From Acinetobacter baumannii (GTDB lineage Bacteria > Pseudomonadota > Gammaproteobacteria > Pseudomonadales > Moraxellaceae): a stretch of DNA of 64,000 nucleotides. This document shows positions 36,095 to 44,615 of this stretch, piece after piece. A model generated the notes under the pieces. It saw nothing but the letters and a program-made list of their open reading frames with translations, ran no database searches and was not told where the DNA came from. A program made the position numbers and the translations under genes. The DNA lies in the NCBI RefSeq assembly GCF_009759685.1, contig NZ_CP046654.1, forward strand, positions 2,914,001-2,978,000, read 5' to 3'. Numbering within the stretch: the stretch's first letter is position 1; each line of letters begins with the position of its first letter.

Positions 36095-36883
36095 ATGCTT
36101 AATAAATTAAAGAAGTTAATAGGACTTGTCGGCTTAACATCACTTTCTACAGTAAGTTGCGCTCAACAAGATCAAGAAGCTATCTGGCAAAATGTGTATA
36201 ACACTAGAACTCAATATTATGAAGAAAATATAGGTAAATTACCGGATGATATTCTAAAAATAGCTCACATGGCTGGTGTTTGGCCTGGTGGTGGTTTATA
36301 TGTAATTCCAGCTGATAAAATTGGCAAAGATATTACTGTTTATTCTACGTTTGGACTTACAAACTCTGATATGCCAGCTCAAGCAACTGTTTCAGATGTA
36401 AAAGTTGAGAAAGATAATTTAGGGCGAGTTGTTTCAAGTTCAGCAAATGTAAAATCAAAAACACAAACCGTGGCTCTCTCTGGTGCAGCAGGTTATGGAT
36501 ATGAATTAATATTAATGACTAAAGATAAAAATGCTGAATGGCCACTGTGGTTTTTACAATGGGCAGTACAAGCTGAATTGTTAAATGATGCAGGCTTTCT
36601 CAAAAGAGTTGAAAAGTATAATGGATTGACTGTAGAAGCCATATCAGTTGGAGAAAATGAGAATGACAAAATTAATGTCTTAATCACCAAAGCCCAAAAA
36701 CCTCTACCTCTTGGTACACAACTTCCAAATGGGAAAATGGAGTTTCTAGTCGCAATAGTTATTATGGATGAAGAAATGAAATGGTCTATGAAAAATGGAC
36801 GAAATGAATTAGCTAGTAAGCTCATGGAAGCAGGGGTTGGTCAACTCAGTGATCGAAATAGACCATCTGTCATAGGTAATTAA
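36095..36883 (+). CDS. Putative lipoprotein with a suppressor-of-fused (SUFU)-like domain
   Basis: The 262-residue protein has a signal sequence that probably ends at Cys 22 (STVSC). The middle part, YGYELILMTKD followed by WPLWFLQWAVQAEL, matches the bacterial SUFU domain pattern, in which a YEL(T/I) strand precedes a W-P-x-x-L-Q helix. Bacterial SUFU proteins are often immunity proteins for polymorphic toxins. No toxin gene is visible next to it, so it may be an orphan immunity gene. It is monocistronic with its own terminator. Confidence 0.65.
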   Translation: MLNKLKKLIGLVGLTSLSTVSCAQQDQEAIWQNVYNTRTQYYEENIGKLPDDILKIAHMAGVWPGGGLYVIPADKIGKDITVYSTFGLTNSDMPAQATVSDVKVEKDNLGRVVSSSANVKSKTQTVALSGAAGYGYELILMTKDKNAEWPLWFLQWAVQAELLNDAGFLKRVEKYNGLTVEAISVGENENDKINVLITKAQKPLPLGTQLPNGKMEFLVAIVIMDEEMKWSMKNGRNELASKLMEAGVGQLSDRNRPSVIGN

Positions 36884-36930
36884 TTTTTATATTTAGCCAC
36901 TTTATGTGACATAACCTCATATGTCCAAAT

Positions 36931-36965
36931 AAAAGCAGCTTCTCATCAGTATGCTGCTTTTATTT
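36931..36965 (+). terminator. Terminator of the SUFU-like gene
   Basis: AAAAGCAGC (36931-36939) pairs with GCTGCTTTT (36953-36961), a 9-bp stem with a 13-nt loop and a T-rich tail. Confidence 0.8.
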
Positions 36966-37091
36966 TATCTAGTTCCCTCGACTTAAATCATCTTTTTAAC
37001 TTTATTGTGCTTATGTTTTATAGAACATTGAATTATATTTAATAGCTAAATTTACTTATATTTTATTATTTTTTTAATTTAAGGGTTCAGA

Positions 37092-37727
37092 GTGGCTTTT
37101 GTATCTGTAAAAGAAGTAGCTGATAAAGCGCAGCATTTTAGTGTCCACGAACAAATGATTATAGGGATTAATTATTGTTTAGGATTAAATGGACATGAAC
37201 AAGACATTAATGAGGGGCGAGCATGGTTGTGGATAGCAGCTACATATTATCGGTCTTTTATTGCTCAGTATAATTGGGCTTTAACATGGACAAGTAAGCC
37301 TTGTTATAAAGTTGAAAAAGATATTTCTTTAGAAGAATTACAAATGTTGGCAAATGAAAATAATTTGGCAGCGATTTACATGCTAGGTGTTCATTTTAGA
37401 GAACCTGATCCTATGTTAGCTATTGAATACTATCAAAAGGCGGTAAAAGAAAATTTTTATCCAGCAATAAATAATTTAGCTGATATATATGAAAACGGCT
37501 CTGGTGTTGAACAGAACATTAATAAAGCTGTTGAACTTTATAACATTGCTGCTGAACAAGGTATTGCTGCTGCTGAGTGGAGTTTAGGATTGCTTTATTT
37601 CAATGGAGATCTTGTGGATCAAAACATTCCATTAGCTCAATATTGGTTACAAAAAGCAGAAGCAAATGGATGGTTTCCAGCGCAGGATCTTTTGATTTCT
37701 ATCGATGAAAATTATCAAAAAATTTAA
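37092..37727 (+). CDS. Sel1-repeat protein
   Basis: This 211-residue protein consists largely of TPR-like Sel1 repeats. Clear units include AIEYYQKAVKENFYPAINNLADIYENG, NKAVELYNIAAEQGIAAAEWSLGLLYFNG and LAQYWLQKAEANGW. There is no signal peptide. The GTG start at 37092 follows AAGGGTTCAGA. Sel1 proteins are protein-protein scaffolds, and in Acinetobacter they are often found near toxin and immunity genes, but the partner here is unknown. It lies about 200 bases after the SUFU-like gene. Confidence 0.75.
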   Translation: MAFVSVKEVADKAQHFSVHEQMIIGINYCLGLNGHEQDINEGRAWLWIAATYYRSFIAQYNWALTWTSKPCYKVEKDISLEELQMLANENNLAAIYMLGVHFREPDPMLAIEYYQKAVKENFYPAINNLADIYENGSGVEQNINKAVELYNIAAEQGIAAAEWSLGLLYFNGDLVDQNIPLAQYWLQKAEANGWFPAQDLLISIDENYQKI

Positions 37728-37767
37728 GTCTATAAATTCAGATTATTTTATCCTTGGGTATTTCGCC

Positions 37768-37807
37768 TAGTACCTGTTAAGTTGAAAGGAAAACTTATCA
37801 GGTACTA
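37768..37807. terminator. Long hairpin between convergent island genes
   Basis: Two 16-base arms (37768-37783 and 37792-37807) pair at 15 of 16 positions around loop GAAAGGAA. The right arm includes the stop codon of the minus-strand gene. It lacks a T tract, so it may block or stabilise transcripts rather than act as a standard terminator. Confidence 0.6.
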
Positions 37808-38220
37808 AACTTATAACCAAAATGATTAAGGCATACGTTAATTCCATTAAGTGAGTAGTCAGTACAACCTTTATGAATGCACTTATTTTCTGAAAAGCCT
37901 TCATGAGTTAAAACAACCAAGAATTGCTTAATACTGTTTATTCGATTTTGGCTTAATGTTTGGTTCACATTTGAAAGTTTAATTCCAAAAATAGGTGTTG
38001 TTGGTATATCTGGATAACACTCGAAATACCATGCTTGCTCACACTCAGAGCAGACATAATAAAACTCACTATAATTAAATTTTGGACGAGTTTCTTCGCA
38101 TGGAGCTTCTTCAATGATGTAGTGAGAAAACCTATTTTTCATTTCGTAGTTATTGCTGAAAATATTTGAAAAGCTGTCAGGGCATACAAAAAATTCACCG
38201 ACATTTTGACATTCACACAT
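37798..38220 (-). CDS. Cys-rich protein of unknown function, probably zinc-binding
   Basis: The 140-residue protein has several paired cysteines: CEC at the N-terminus, CSEC in the middle (YVCSECEQAWYFECYP) and a C/H set near the end (CIHKGC, CLNHFG). The pattern suggests one or two small zinc-binding modules. I do not recognise the family. It runs convergent to the Sel1 gene and divergent from the OLD-like nuclease gene, so it could share a control region with the latter. Confidence 0.55.
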   Translation of the reverse strand: MCECQNVGEFFVCPDSFSNIFSNNYEMKNRFSHYIIEEAPCEETRPKFNYSEFYYVCSECEQAWYFECYPDIPTTPIFGIKLSNVNQTLSQNRINSIKQFLVVLTHEGFSENKCIHKGCTDYSLNGINVCLNHFGYKFST

Positions 38221-38448
38221 AGATTTTGTTCTTTAACGTTTTGCTGGAATTTACGATAAAGCTTATATGAAATGCACATGTAGATGGAAATGAATTGAGT
38301 TGATTGTCTTGGGCTGTTTAAAATATTTTTTATAATTCCAAGAGGATAATTTGGAAAATTTAATTTTAATTCTTTTACTATCTATCAATTTATTATTTAA
38401 AATAGTAAAAATGAAAGAATAAAATATTTTTAATATCTAAGGATTTAA

Positions 38449-40305
38449 ATGTTAAGTTTTCCTATCCCTCTAGTCTGTAATATTGATAGTGCTAATGGAA
38501 CTTTAGAAAAAAGTTTAACTTTAGTTTCACCTTTTACGTGTATTTTAGGTCCCAATGGCGCTGGAAAGACACATTTATTACGTAGTCTAAGAAGTCTTTT
38601 TGCTAATTCCCATGAGTTTAATCAGCTTGGCAAAACTAGATTGATTTCAGCGGGAAGAATGGGGGTTTCGGAACAGTATCGTTCTGATGCACTAGGACAT
38701 TATTCTGGTGATCATTATAATTTTGAATCAGATAATTTCGGTGCTGTTAGTGATGGAGTTCGACGCCATCATATGCAGTCTATTAATGGTGATATTCATA
38801 CATTATCAATTCGGCATGATATTAGAATTAAAGTCCAAGAACGATTGAGAAAGCTATTTAAACGAGATATTGAGATAGTTCCAGATGGTGGAGTATTAAA
38901 AGTATATTTTTCAAAACTTGATGGATCTAAAAAATATACCTCAAGTAGAGAGGCTTCTGGTTTAATGCACTTAGTTGGAATTTTATCAGCGCTATATGAT
39001 GATGAGGTAAAATTTCTACTTATAGATGAACCTGAAGTATCTTTACATCCTCAATTACAATCATTTCTTCTTGGAGAGATGTTAGATGTATCTATTAATA
39101 AACGTAATAAGATAGTTATTATAGCAACACATTCACCAAGTATGATTAACATTCAAAGTGTTAATGACTTATTTTCATTGGTTTTCTGTGATGATTTGGA
39201 TCAACCTCTTAAACAATTAACAAATGAAATGGGTGAACTACAAGGTAGGAATATTAAATCTCTAGTTTCCAGACTAGGACAAGAACATAAGATGACATTC
39301 TTTTGTAAAAGACCACTTTTAGTTGAAGGGCCATCTGATGTTGTAATTTGTAATGCTCTAGCTGCTAAACTTCAAATGTATTTAGAGGCTAGTGGGTGCC
39401 AATTTTTACCTGTGATTGGAAAAGATCAATTACCTATTGTATATAAATTGTTAGTTGCTATGGGCAAAGAACCTTTAATTTTAGCAGATGCTGATTCAAT
39501 CGTAGATACTACAGATTTTTTAAATAAAATTTTTAATGCGAACCCAAGTGTTTTAGATATCATTGTTACAGAAATAGGAGTCGATCCATTTGATTTAGTG
39601 AGAAAAGTAGATCAAGAGCTAATTCAATTAATCAATAACGAATGGGATGCAATTTCAAGTTTTGCAATGAAACAATCCTATTGGATTTTGGGGCATAAAG
39701 ATGATGAAAATAAGGCTAAGAAGAGAGCTTGTTTTACTTTATTGTTTAATTTAAGGGATTCAGAGTTCGAAGAAATTCCGAATTTTGAAAATTGGAGTAA
39801 ATTAAAAACAAGATATATTACTTTGCTAAGAGTATTAGAAAAAATAGGAGTATTTGTATTAAGAAAAGGGGCCATAGAATCCTACTATCCAGAAGAATAT
39901 AAAGTGACTAATACTGATAAAATAGAGGTCGCTTTTAATCAAATTGATAATATACATAGTGGTGACTTATCTTCTATTAATGAAAGTTATGCAGATATAA
40001 TACGCTTTTTAGAAATGGCTTCTGCTTATATTAAAATTAGTGAGATAGAAGCTGTTAGACAAATATTACTGTCTGCTTTGGCGCCTTGTATTGATGGTGT
40101 TAAAAATGAAAATAATATGTTTGATCTAAATACAATTGCAAGAAATAATATTGGAGAAAAAGCTAATTTATTTAATATCGAAAAAAATGAAGATAATATT
40201 GTAGTTAGTTTGAATTCTAAAATATTAAATATTCCAGGATTTCCATTAACAATTCATAAGGATTGTAACTTAAATTCCACTTTATTAGAAAAATTGATGG
40301 AGTAA
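38449..40305 (+). CDS. OLD-like ATPase with a TOPRIM nuclease domain
   Basis: The 618-residue protein has an ABC/SMC-type ATPase part: Walker A GPNGAGKT at residues 34-41, a signature-like SREASGLMHL at about 166-175, Walker B LLIDEPE with D193 and E194, and switch His H228 in ATHSPS. A TOPRIM part follows, with E293 (LLVEGPSDV) and D347/D349 (LILADADS). This is the layout of OLD (overcoming lysogenization defect) nucleases and GajA, which act in phage defence. No UvrD-type GajB or other known partner is adjacent, so it looks like a stand-alone (class 1-like) OLD. The C-terminal 250 residues are not recognised. Confidence 0.85.
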   Translation: MLSFPIPLVCNIDSANGTLEKSLTLVSPFTCILGPNGAGKTHLLRSLRSLFANSHEFNQLGKTRLISAGRMGVSEQYRSDALGHYSGDHYNFESDNFGAVSDGVRRHHMQSINGDIHTLSIRHDIRIKVQERLRKLFKRDIEIVPDGGVLKVYFSKLDGSKKYTSSREASGLMHLVGILSALYDDEVKFLLIDEPEVSLHPQLQSFLLGEMLDVSINKRNKIVIIATHSPSMINIQSVNDLFSLVFCDDLDQPLKQLTNEMGELQGRNIKSLVSRLGQEHKMTFFCKRPLLVEGPSDVVICNALAAKLQMYLEASGCQFLPVIGKDQLPIVYKLLVAMGKEPLILADADSIVDTTDFLNKIFNANPSVLDIIVTEIGVDPFDLVRKVDQELIQLINNEWDAISSFAMKQSYWILGHKDDENKAKKRACFTLLFNLRDSEFEEIPNFENWSKLKTRYITLLRVLEKIGVFVLRKGAIESYYPEEYKVTNTDKIEVAFNQIDNIHSGDLSSINESYADIIRFLEMASAYIKISEIEAVRQILLSALAPCIDGVKNENNMFDLNTIARNNIGEKANLFNIEKNEDNIVVSLNSKILNIPGFPLTIHKDCNLNSTLLEKLME

Positions 40306-40358
40306 GTAGATTTATTTAACTTTATTCTCCAAAACACTTTCTATTAAATAGCTATCGT

Positions 40359-40386
40359 AAAAAACAGCCTCCCAAGGCTGTTTTTT
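40359..40386 (+). terminator. Terminator of the OLD-like gene
   Basis: AAAAAACAGCCT (40359-40370), loop CCCA, AGGCTGTTTTTT (40375-40386). Confidence 0.9.
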
Positions 40387-40480
40387 ATTTCTTCACTTAA
40401 CAATAACTCCTTCATTATTTAGCCTTACTTTTCTAATGATTTAATTTAAAACAAATGGCATTTTGTGTGCTTGACTGCAA

Positions 40481-40600
40481 TAGGGTTGGGCACTATTCTT
40501 TGCCTGCTGGCCACATTGCCAGCCGGTCGTCGCGGACCGATTTTTTCGACCACATCAGGATTATTTCTTCTGAGGAATAGTCTTATGTGTAAACTCCCAG
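40481..40600 (+). ncRNA. C4-antisense-RNA-like element of P1/P4-type phages (candidate)
   Basis: The segment is GC-rich against its surroundings and folds as nested stems: CTGGC/GCCAG, CGGTC/GGACCG, TCAG/CTGA, all closed by ACTATTC (near 40492) with GAATAGT (near 40576). Sequence and shape resemble the C4 RNA that precedes the ash/icd genes of P4 and P1-like elements. The identity is from memory of that family; a covariance-model search is needed for proof. It is followed by a small frame with a good ribosome site, as in those elements. Confidence 0.5.
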
Positions 40601-40725
40601 TCTCCTCCCGTAGCGGTAGGACGGGAGAGGGACACCTTCGGGTGTGCTGGAGTCGAAACCAGTCCGCGAACCCTTTCTCGTTCTGCCACCATAATTTCTA
40701 TTCATGTCGGCAGAACTCCCAATAA
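40585..40725 (+). CDS. 46-codon frame after the C4-like element (possible Ash-type remnant)
   Basis: ATG 40585 follows GAGGAA (a strong ribosome site) and begins MCKLPVSSRSGRTGEGHLRV. Two hairpins lie inside it (CTCCCGT/ACGGGAG and CACC-TTCG-GGTG). The position matches that of small Ash/Icd-type genes in satellite phages, but the other two frames also look phage-like here. The true reading frame is therefore uncertain and the gene may be dead. Confidence 0.3.
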   Translation: MCKLPVSSRSGRTGEGHLRVCWSRNQSANPFSFCHHNFYSCRQNSQ

Positions 40726-40983
40726 AAAGGAGTTGGCTTTGCACATCCATTATTTCTTGGCTCTCAATGCCAAAAGCTATAACGACACAGCTTAAAAATT
40801 AAAGCAGTTTGAACAACCCAAGGTTTTCAGGCTTAAAGTCATTTTTACTTAAAACTCAGCAATAACAAACTCGAGATGTGCCAAGCACAGTCTTTACGGC
40901 TTTGCTGTGCCTTTTTTTCTCCCAAAAAGGGCACAGGCTTTTTTATCTCTACATACAACAAAAATTTTTATAACGGTAAAACT
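40726..40983. other. Tail of the satellite-phage-like segment
   Basis: A hairpin AACTCC/GGAGTT lies near 40715-40735 and a terminator, GCACAG (40885-40890) with CTGTGC (40905-40910) plus seven Ts, ends the segment. No integrase, attachment-site repeat or other phage gene is seen. Confidence 0.5.
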
Positions 40984-41586
40984 ATGCCAAATTTAGTTCT
41001 CCCAACACGTACCCTATACGTTGTAAATAAAGCAATTGATCTGTTTCACCACCGTGGTTTTCACCTTATTGGGGTCGACAGAATAGTGAAAGAATCAGAA
41101 ATTACGAAAGCGACTTTTTATAATTACTTTCAATCAAAAGAGCGGCTTATTGAAATTTGCCTTATGGTGCAAAAAGAAAAGCTCCAAGAGCAAGTAGTCG
41201 CAATGGTCGAGTATGACTTAAGTACCCTTGCCATCGATAAACTTAAAAAGCTTTATTATTTACATACCGATTTAGAAGGGCCGTATTACTTATTATTTAA
41301 AGCTATTTTTGAGATTAAAAATAGTTATCCCATCGCCTATCAGACTGCAATGCGCTATAGAACATGGCTCAAAAATGAAATTTATAGCCAGCTTAGAGTG
41401 CTAAACGCAGATGCTTCTTTTACCGATGCCAAGCTATTTGTATATATGGTGGAGGGCACAATCATTCAGCTTTTAAGCTCAGATGGGGCACTCGAGCGGG
41501 AAAAGATGTTGGATTATTTTTTAAACTCTTTTGTTAGAAATTTTAGTCCATGTATGTTTACTCATGTCGATGCTAGCAAGTGTTAG
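40984..41586 (+). CDS. TetR/AcrR-family transcriptional regulator
   Basis: From ATG 40984 the protein has 200 residues: a TetR helix-turn-helix in residues 5-55 (AIDLFHHRGFHLIGVDRIVKESEITKATFYNYFQSKERLI) and a typical all-helical ligand domain. The frame is open to 40876, but that part crosses the terminator of the upstream segment and is not family-like. No target gene is adjacent on either side, so its regulon cannot be named. It is probably not part of the phage-like segment. Confidence 0.82.
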   Translation: MPNLVLPTRTLYVVNKAIDLFHHRGFHLIGVDRIVKESEITKATFYNYFQSKERLIEICLMVQKEKLQEQVVAMVEYDLSTLAIDKLKKLYYLHTDLEGPYYLLFKAIFEIKNSYPIAYQTAMRYRTWLKNEIYSQLRVLNADASFTDAKLFVYMVEGTIIQLLSSDGALEREKMLDYFLNSFVRNFSPCMFTHVDASKC

Positions 41587-41786
41587 CCTGTTCTTCTATG
41601 AGGGTTTATATGTAAAAGCTAGACGAGTTGTTTTGAAGGGGGGAGAGAAATAATAAATAAAGCCCCCTTAAAAAATTGCTTGTGTACAAAAGAATATAAA
41701 AACAGCAAGTAACACTTACTCAAGTGTCATTTTAAACTGATTGGTATTTATACAATATAGTTATCAGATCACAAGGATATGAACTA

Positions 41787-42413
41787 ATGAAATTTCTAAA
41801 ATTTTTAACTTTTAGCACGATTCTTACCTTATCCGCACATAGCTATGCGACAGTGGGTGGTGAACAAAAAATTGAAGTATTGGGCTATCAGCAAAAAGAG
41901 AAGAAACTTTATGTATTAAGACATTATGAAGATGGCCGAGGACGCCTACCACAACTATATTATTATCTATTAAATAGTAAATCGCCTGATAAACTGATTG
42001 AAGTTAAATCTCTCTATATCAATCCAAAAACACATAAGATTGATTATGATCAAGATAGTACAGCGTTTAATAAGGCACTTAATAAAATTAAAAGGAATTT
42101 AACCCCCTTAGTCGTAAGTAATAGTAAGACTGTAAAAATTCAAACGTTAAAAACTCATCAGAATCAGGTATTGTCTTGGTTTGATCCTTCAGGAAAGATC
42201 ACGCAATATAAAACAGAATATGTTGTAAAATCGCCATCTTTACAAAGTAAGACCCATGTTGCGGTTCATTACAGCAAAGCAATAAAAATTTCCCAAAATT
42301 ATAGTGTGCCTAAACAAAATAAGAGGTTGGTTGTCGTTAAATATTTGGGGGTTCCAGAAGAAACTGGTTACGATATTGAAGACCCTGTTTTACTACTACC
42401 TATAAAAAAATAA
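41787..42413 (+). CDS. Exported protein of unknown function
   Basis: The 208-residue protein has an N-terminal signal peptide, likely cut after HSYA (residue 22), which predicts export to the periplasm. The mature part is Lys/Tyr-rich with alternating hydrophobic residues, suggesting a beta-rich fold. No family recognised. ACAAGGATATGAACTA precedes ATG 41787. The gene stands alone between TetR and AraC regulator genes. Confidence 0.65.
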   Translation: MKFLKFLTFSTILTLSAHSYATVGGEQKIEVLGYQQKEKKLYVLRHYEDGRGRLPQLYYYLLNSKSPDKLIEVKSLYINPKTHKIDYDQDSTAFNKALNKIKRNLTPLVVSNSKTVKIQTLKTHQNQVLSWFDPSGKITQYKTEYVVKSPSLQSKTHVAVHYSKAIKISQNYSVPKQNKRLVVVKYLGVPEETGYDIEDPVLLLPIKK

Positions 42414-42543
42414 GCTTAAGCGAAAATTATTTTTATGTTAGTAGAATTTTTTATTTTTTAGCAAAATAATTCTGAGTTTCATTGAGAAAATGAAGATATA
42501 GTTTTTAGTGTTTTATTATTTAAGTTAGAAATTTTCCTTTCTA

Positions 42544-43431
42544 TTAAGTTTTAGTTTCTGAAATTTCTCTAAATTTTCTTGGGCTATAACCAAATGTTTG
42601 AATAAAAGATCTGGTAAAAGCAGCTGGTGAAGAATAACCAACTAAATCAGCAATTTGTGAAATACTTTTATTCGTTTCCATTAAATATTGTTTTGCTAAC
42701 TTCATTCGCCAATGTTTGAGATAATTAATTGGGGTAGTACCTACCAATTGTATAAAATTTTTTGAAAACTTTGATTTAGATTGATTAGTTTCTTTGGCAA
42801 GAATTTCTACGGTCCACTCTTTAGTAGGATTAGAATGCATTAAGAATAATGCCTTGCTAATAGTAGGACTCTGCAAAGCTGAAATCCAACTTTTATGGTT
42901 AAGTGTTTCTTTGTTTAGCCAGAATCTTATTGACCACACTAACAGCAAATCGATAACACTTGAAAGCATAACCTGACTACCTAAAGAAGGTTGATCAAGT
43001 TCTAATTTTATTGCAGCTACTGTCATTGGGATCCATTCAGCAACTTTACCATCTTGGTGAGAAGGAACGACTATATATTTAGGCAATCCTTCAGCGATTG
43101 TTTGTCCATATACACCGTTTAATTGAAAAACACATGTAATAACAACTGGTTCTGCAGCTTTATCTTCTATAATTTCGATAGAATGCTTAAATCTTGAAGG
43201 AATAACGATAACATCCCCGTCGTTTACGATCTCATTTATTTTTTGTTCATCACTTTTAATTTTAAAACTACTTCCTTGAAATATATGAATATACGAATAA
43301 TCACTATCCAGAAAAACAATATTTTTATTTTTATAATTTTCGACTTGATAAATTTGTCCTGATATTTTTGCATTCTTGTAAATATCAAAAAAAATATCAG
43401 TTAATTTATTTACATCTTGCTCATTTTCCAT
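42544..43431 (-). CDS. AraC-family regulator with an N-terminal cupin domain
   Basis: This regulator of about 295 residues has an N-terminal cupin-like sensor (VIVIPSRFKHSIEIIED) and a C-terminal AraC domain with two helix-turn-helices (VEILAKETNQSKSKFSKNFIQ and ISQIADLVGYSSPAAFTRSFIQTFGYSPRKFRE). It is transcribed divergently from an esterase-like hydrolase gene. By analogy to the many AraC/hydrolase pairs in Acinetobacter, it probably controls that gene. The start is taken as ATG 43431; ATG 43446 is also possible. Confidence 0.83.
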   Translation of the reverse strand: MENEQDVNKLTDIFFDIYKNAKISGQIYQVENYKNKNIVFLDSDYSYIHIFQGSSFKIKSDEQKINEIVNDGDVIVIPSRFKHSIEIIEDKAAEPVVITCVFQLNGVYGQTIAEGLPKYIVVPSHQDGKVAEWIPMTVAAIKLELDQPSLGSQVMLSSVIDLLLVWSIRFWLNKETLNHKSWISALQSPTISKALFLMHSNPTKEWTVEILAKETNQSKSKFSKNFIQLVGTTPINYLKHWRMKLAKQYLMETNKSISQIADLVGYSSPAAFTRSFIQTFGYSPRKFREISETKT

Positions 43432-43630
43432 CTCACTACATCTCATCGAAAAAAATGTTTCTGCAAAAAAATATGCTGTTTTGGTAATTGTGGAAAGTGG
43501 TTTTATAACAAATAATCATTTTAGAAGATTTTATAGTTTGATATTTGATCAAGTTATCGAAACTTTATGGATAAATATTTTTAATTTAATTTATGAAATT
43601 CAACGTCATAGCAAAAGATAGGAGAAAACA

Positions 43631-44326
43631 ATGAGTAATAAACCAACAATTATATTAGTACATGGCTTTTGGGGAGGTGCAGCCCACTGGAGTAAAGTTA
43701 TTATTGAACTTTCCCATAGAGGTTTTACCTCATTACAAGCAGTTGAATTGCCATTAACCTCACTAGCTGATGATGTCGAACGGACAAAGAAAATGATAGC
43801 TCAGGTTGATGGTGACGTAATATTAGTTGGGCACTCTTATGGAGGTGCGGTTATTACTGAAGCGGGTAATCTTCCAAATGTAGTTGGCCTCGTCTATATT
43901 GCAGCGTTTGCTCCTGATACAAATGAGAGTCCAGGGGAGATTACACAAAAGCATCTACCTGTAGCTGCTCCTAATTTATCACCAGATAGTGATGGTTACC
44001 TTTGGCTTAAAGCAGATAAATTTCATGAAAGTTTCTGTCAAGATTTAACAGAAGATGAAGGTCTAGTTATGGGAGTAACACAAAAAGCTCCGTTAGCAAG
44101 CACCTTTGGCGACACCATTACCTCACCAGCTTGGAAAACTAAACCTTCGTGGTATCAAATTTCTACTCAGGATCGAATGATTAGTCCTGAAAATCAAGAA
44201 TTTATGTCATCTAGATTAAATGCTAAAAATGTTATTTCTTTAGATGCGAGCCATGCTTCATTAGCTTCCAAGCCAGTTGAAGTTGCGGATTTAATAGATG
44301 AAGCTGTTTCTTTCTTTAGTTCATAA
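43631..44326 (+). CDS. Alpha/beta hydrolase (EstC-like)
   Basis: The 231-residue hydrolase has nucleophile S69 in GHSYGGAV, an HGFWGGAAHW oxyanion block near the N-terminus, acid Asp in STQDRM and base His in DASHASLASKP. The build resembles salicylate esterase-like or pyrethroid hydrolase-like EstC proteins. It has no signal peptide, so it is cytoplasmic. Its substrate is unknown; the divergent AraC regulator suggests induction by a small ligand. AGGAGAAAACA precedes the ATG. Confidence 0.85.
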   Translation: MSNKPTIILVHGFWGGAAHWSKVIIELSHRGFTSLQAVELPLTSLADDVERTKKMIAQVDGDVILVGHSYGGAVITEAGNLPNVVGLVYIAAFAPDTNESPGEITQKHLPVAAPNLSPDSDGYLWLKADKFHESFCQDLTEDEGLVMGVTQKAPLASTFGDTITSPAWKTKPSWYQISTQDRMISPENQEFMSSRLNAKNVISLDASHASLASKPVEVADLIDEAVSFFSS

Positions 44327-44354
44327 AGTTATTTAATTTAAATCTACAAAAATT

Positions 44355-44395
44355 AAGAAGTTAAGAAAATAATAATTTTTTTAACTTCTTTTTTT
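44355..44395 (+). terminator. Terminator of the hydrolase gene
   Basis: AAGAAGTTAA (44355-44364) pairs with TTAACTTCTT (44381-44390), followed by Ts. Confidence 0.75.
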
Positions 44396-44615
44396 CTAAG
44401 TATAATTTCATCCTACTTATATGGATTGTTGCGAAAATTAATGAGGAGAGCCTTACTTGTTTATAACATATTTATATTTGATTTTAACTTGGTAAGTTTA
44501 AGCTTTTTATAATATTTTATTTATCCGAATCATAGGCGAGAAATATAAAATTTTTATAATTCTATATATTTATTATAGCGTTATGAGTTTCAAGTTATAA
44601 GATGGGTCATCTGTA

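Noticed and set aside
38449..40305. Gabija system (GajA with GajB)
   Set aside because: No UvrD-like helicase gene is found on either side within the window.
40465..40584. Longer GTG-started frame over the C4-like segment
   Set aside because: It reads through nested RNA stems and lacks a ribosome site; only the part from ATG 40585 has one.
40876..40983. N-terminal extension of the TetR protein
   Set aside because: It contains the stem and T tract of a terminator and has no similarity to TetR proteins.
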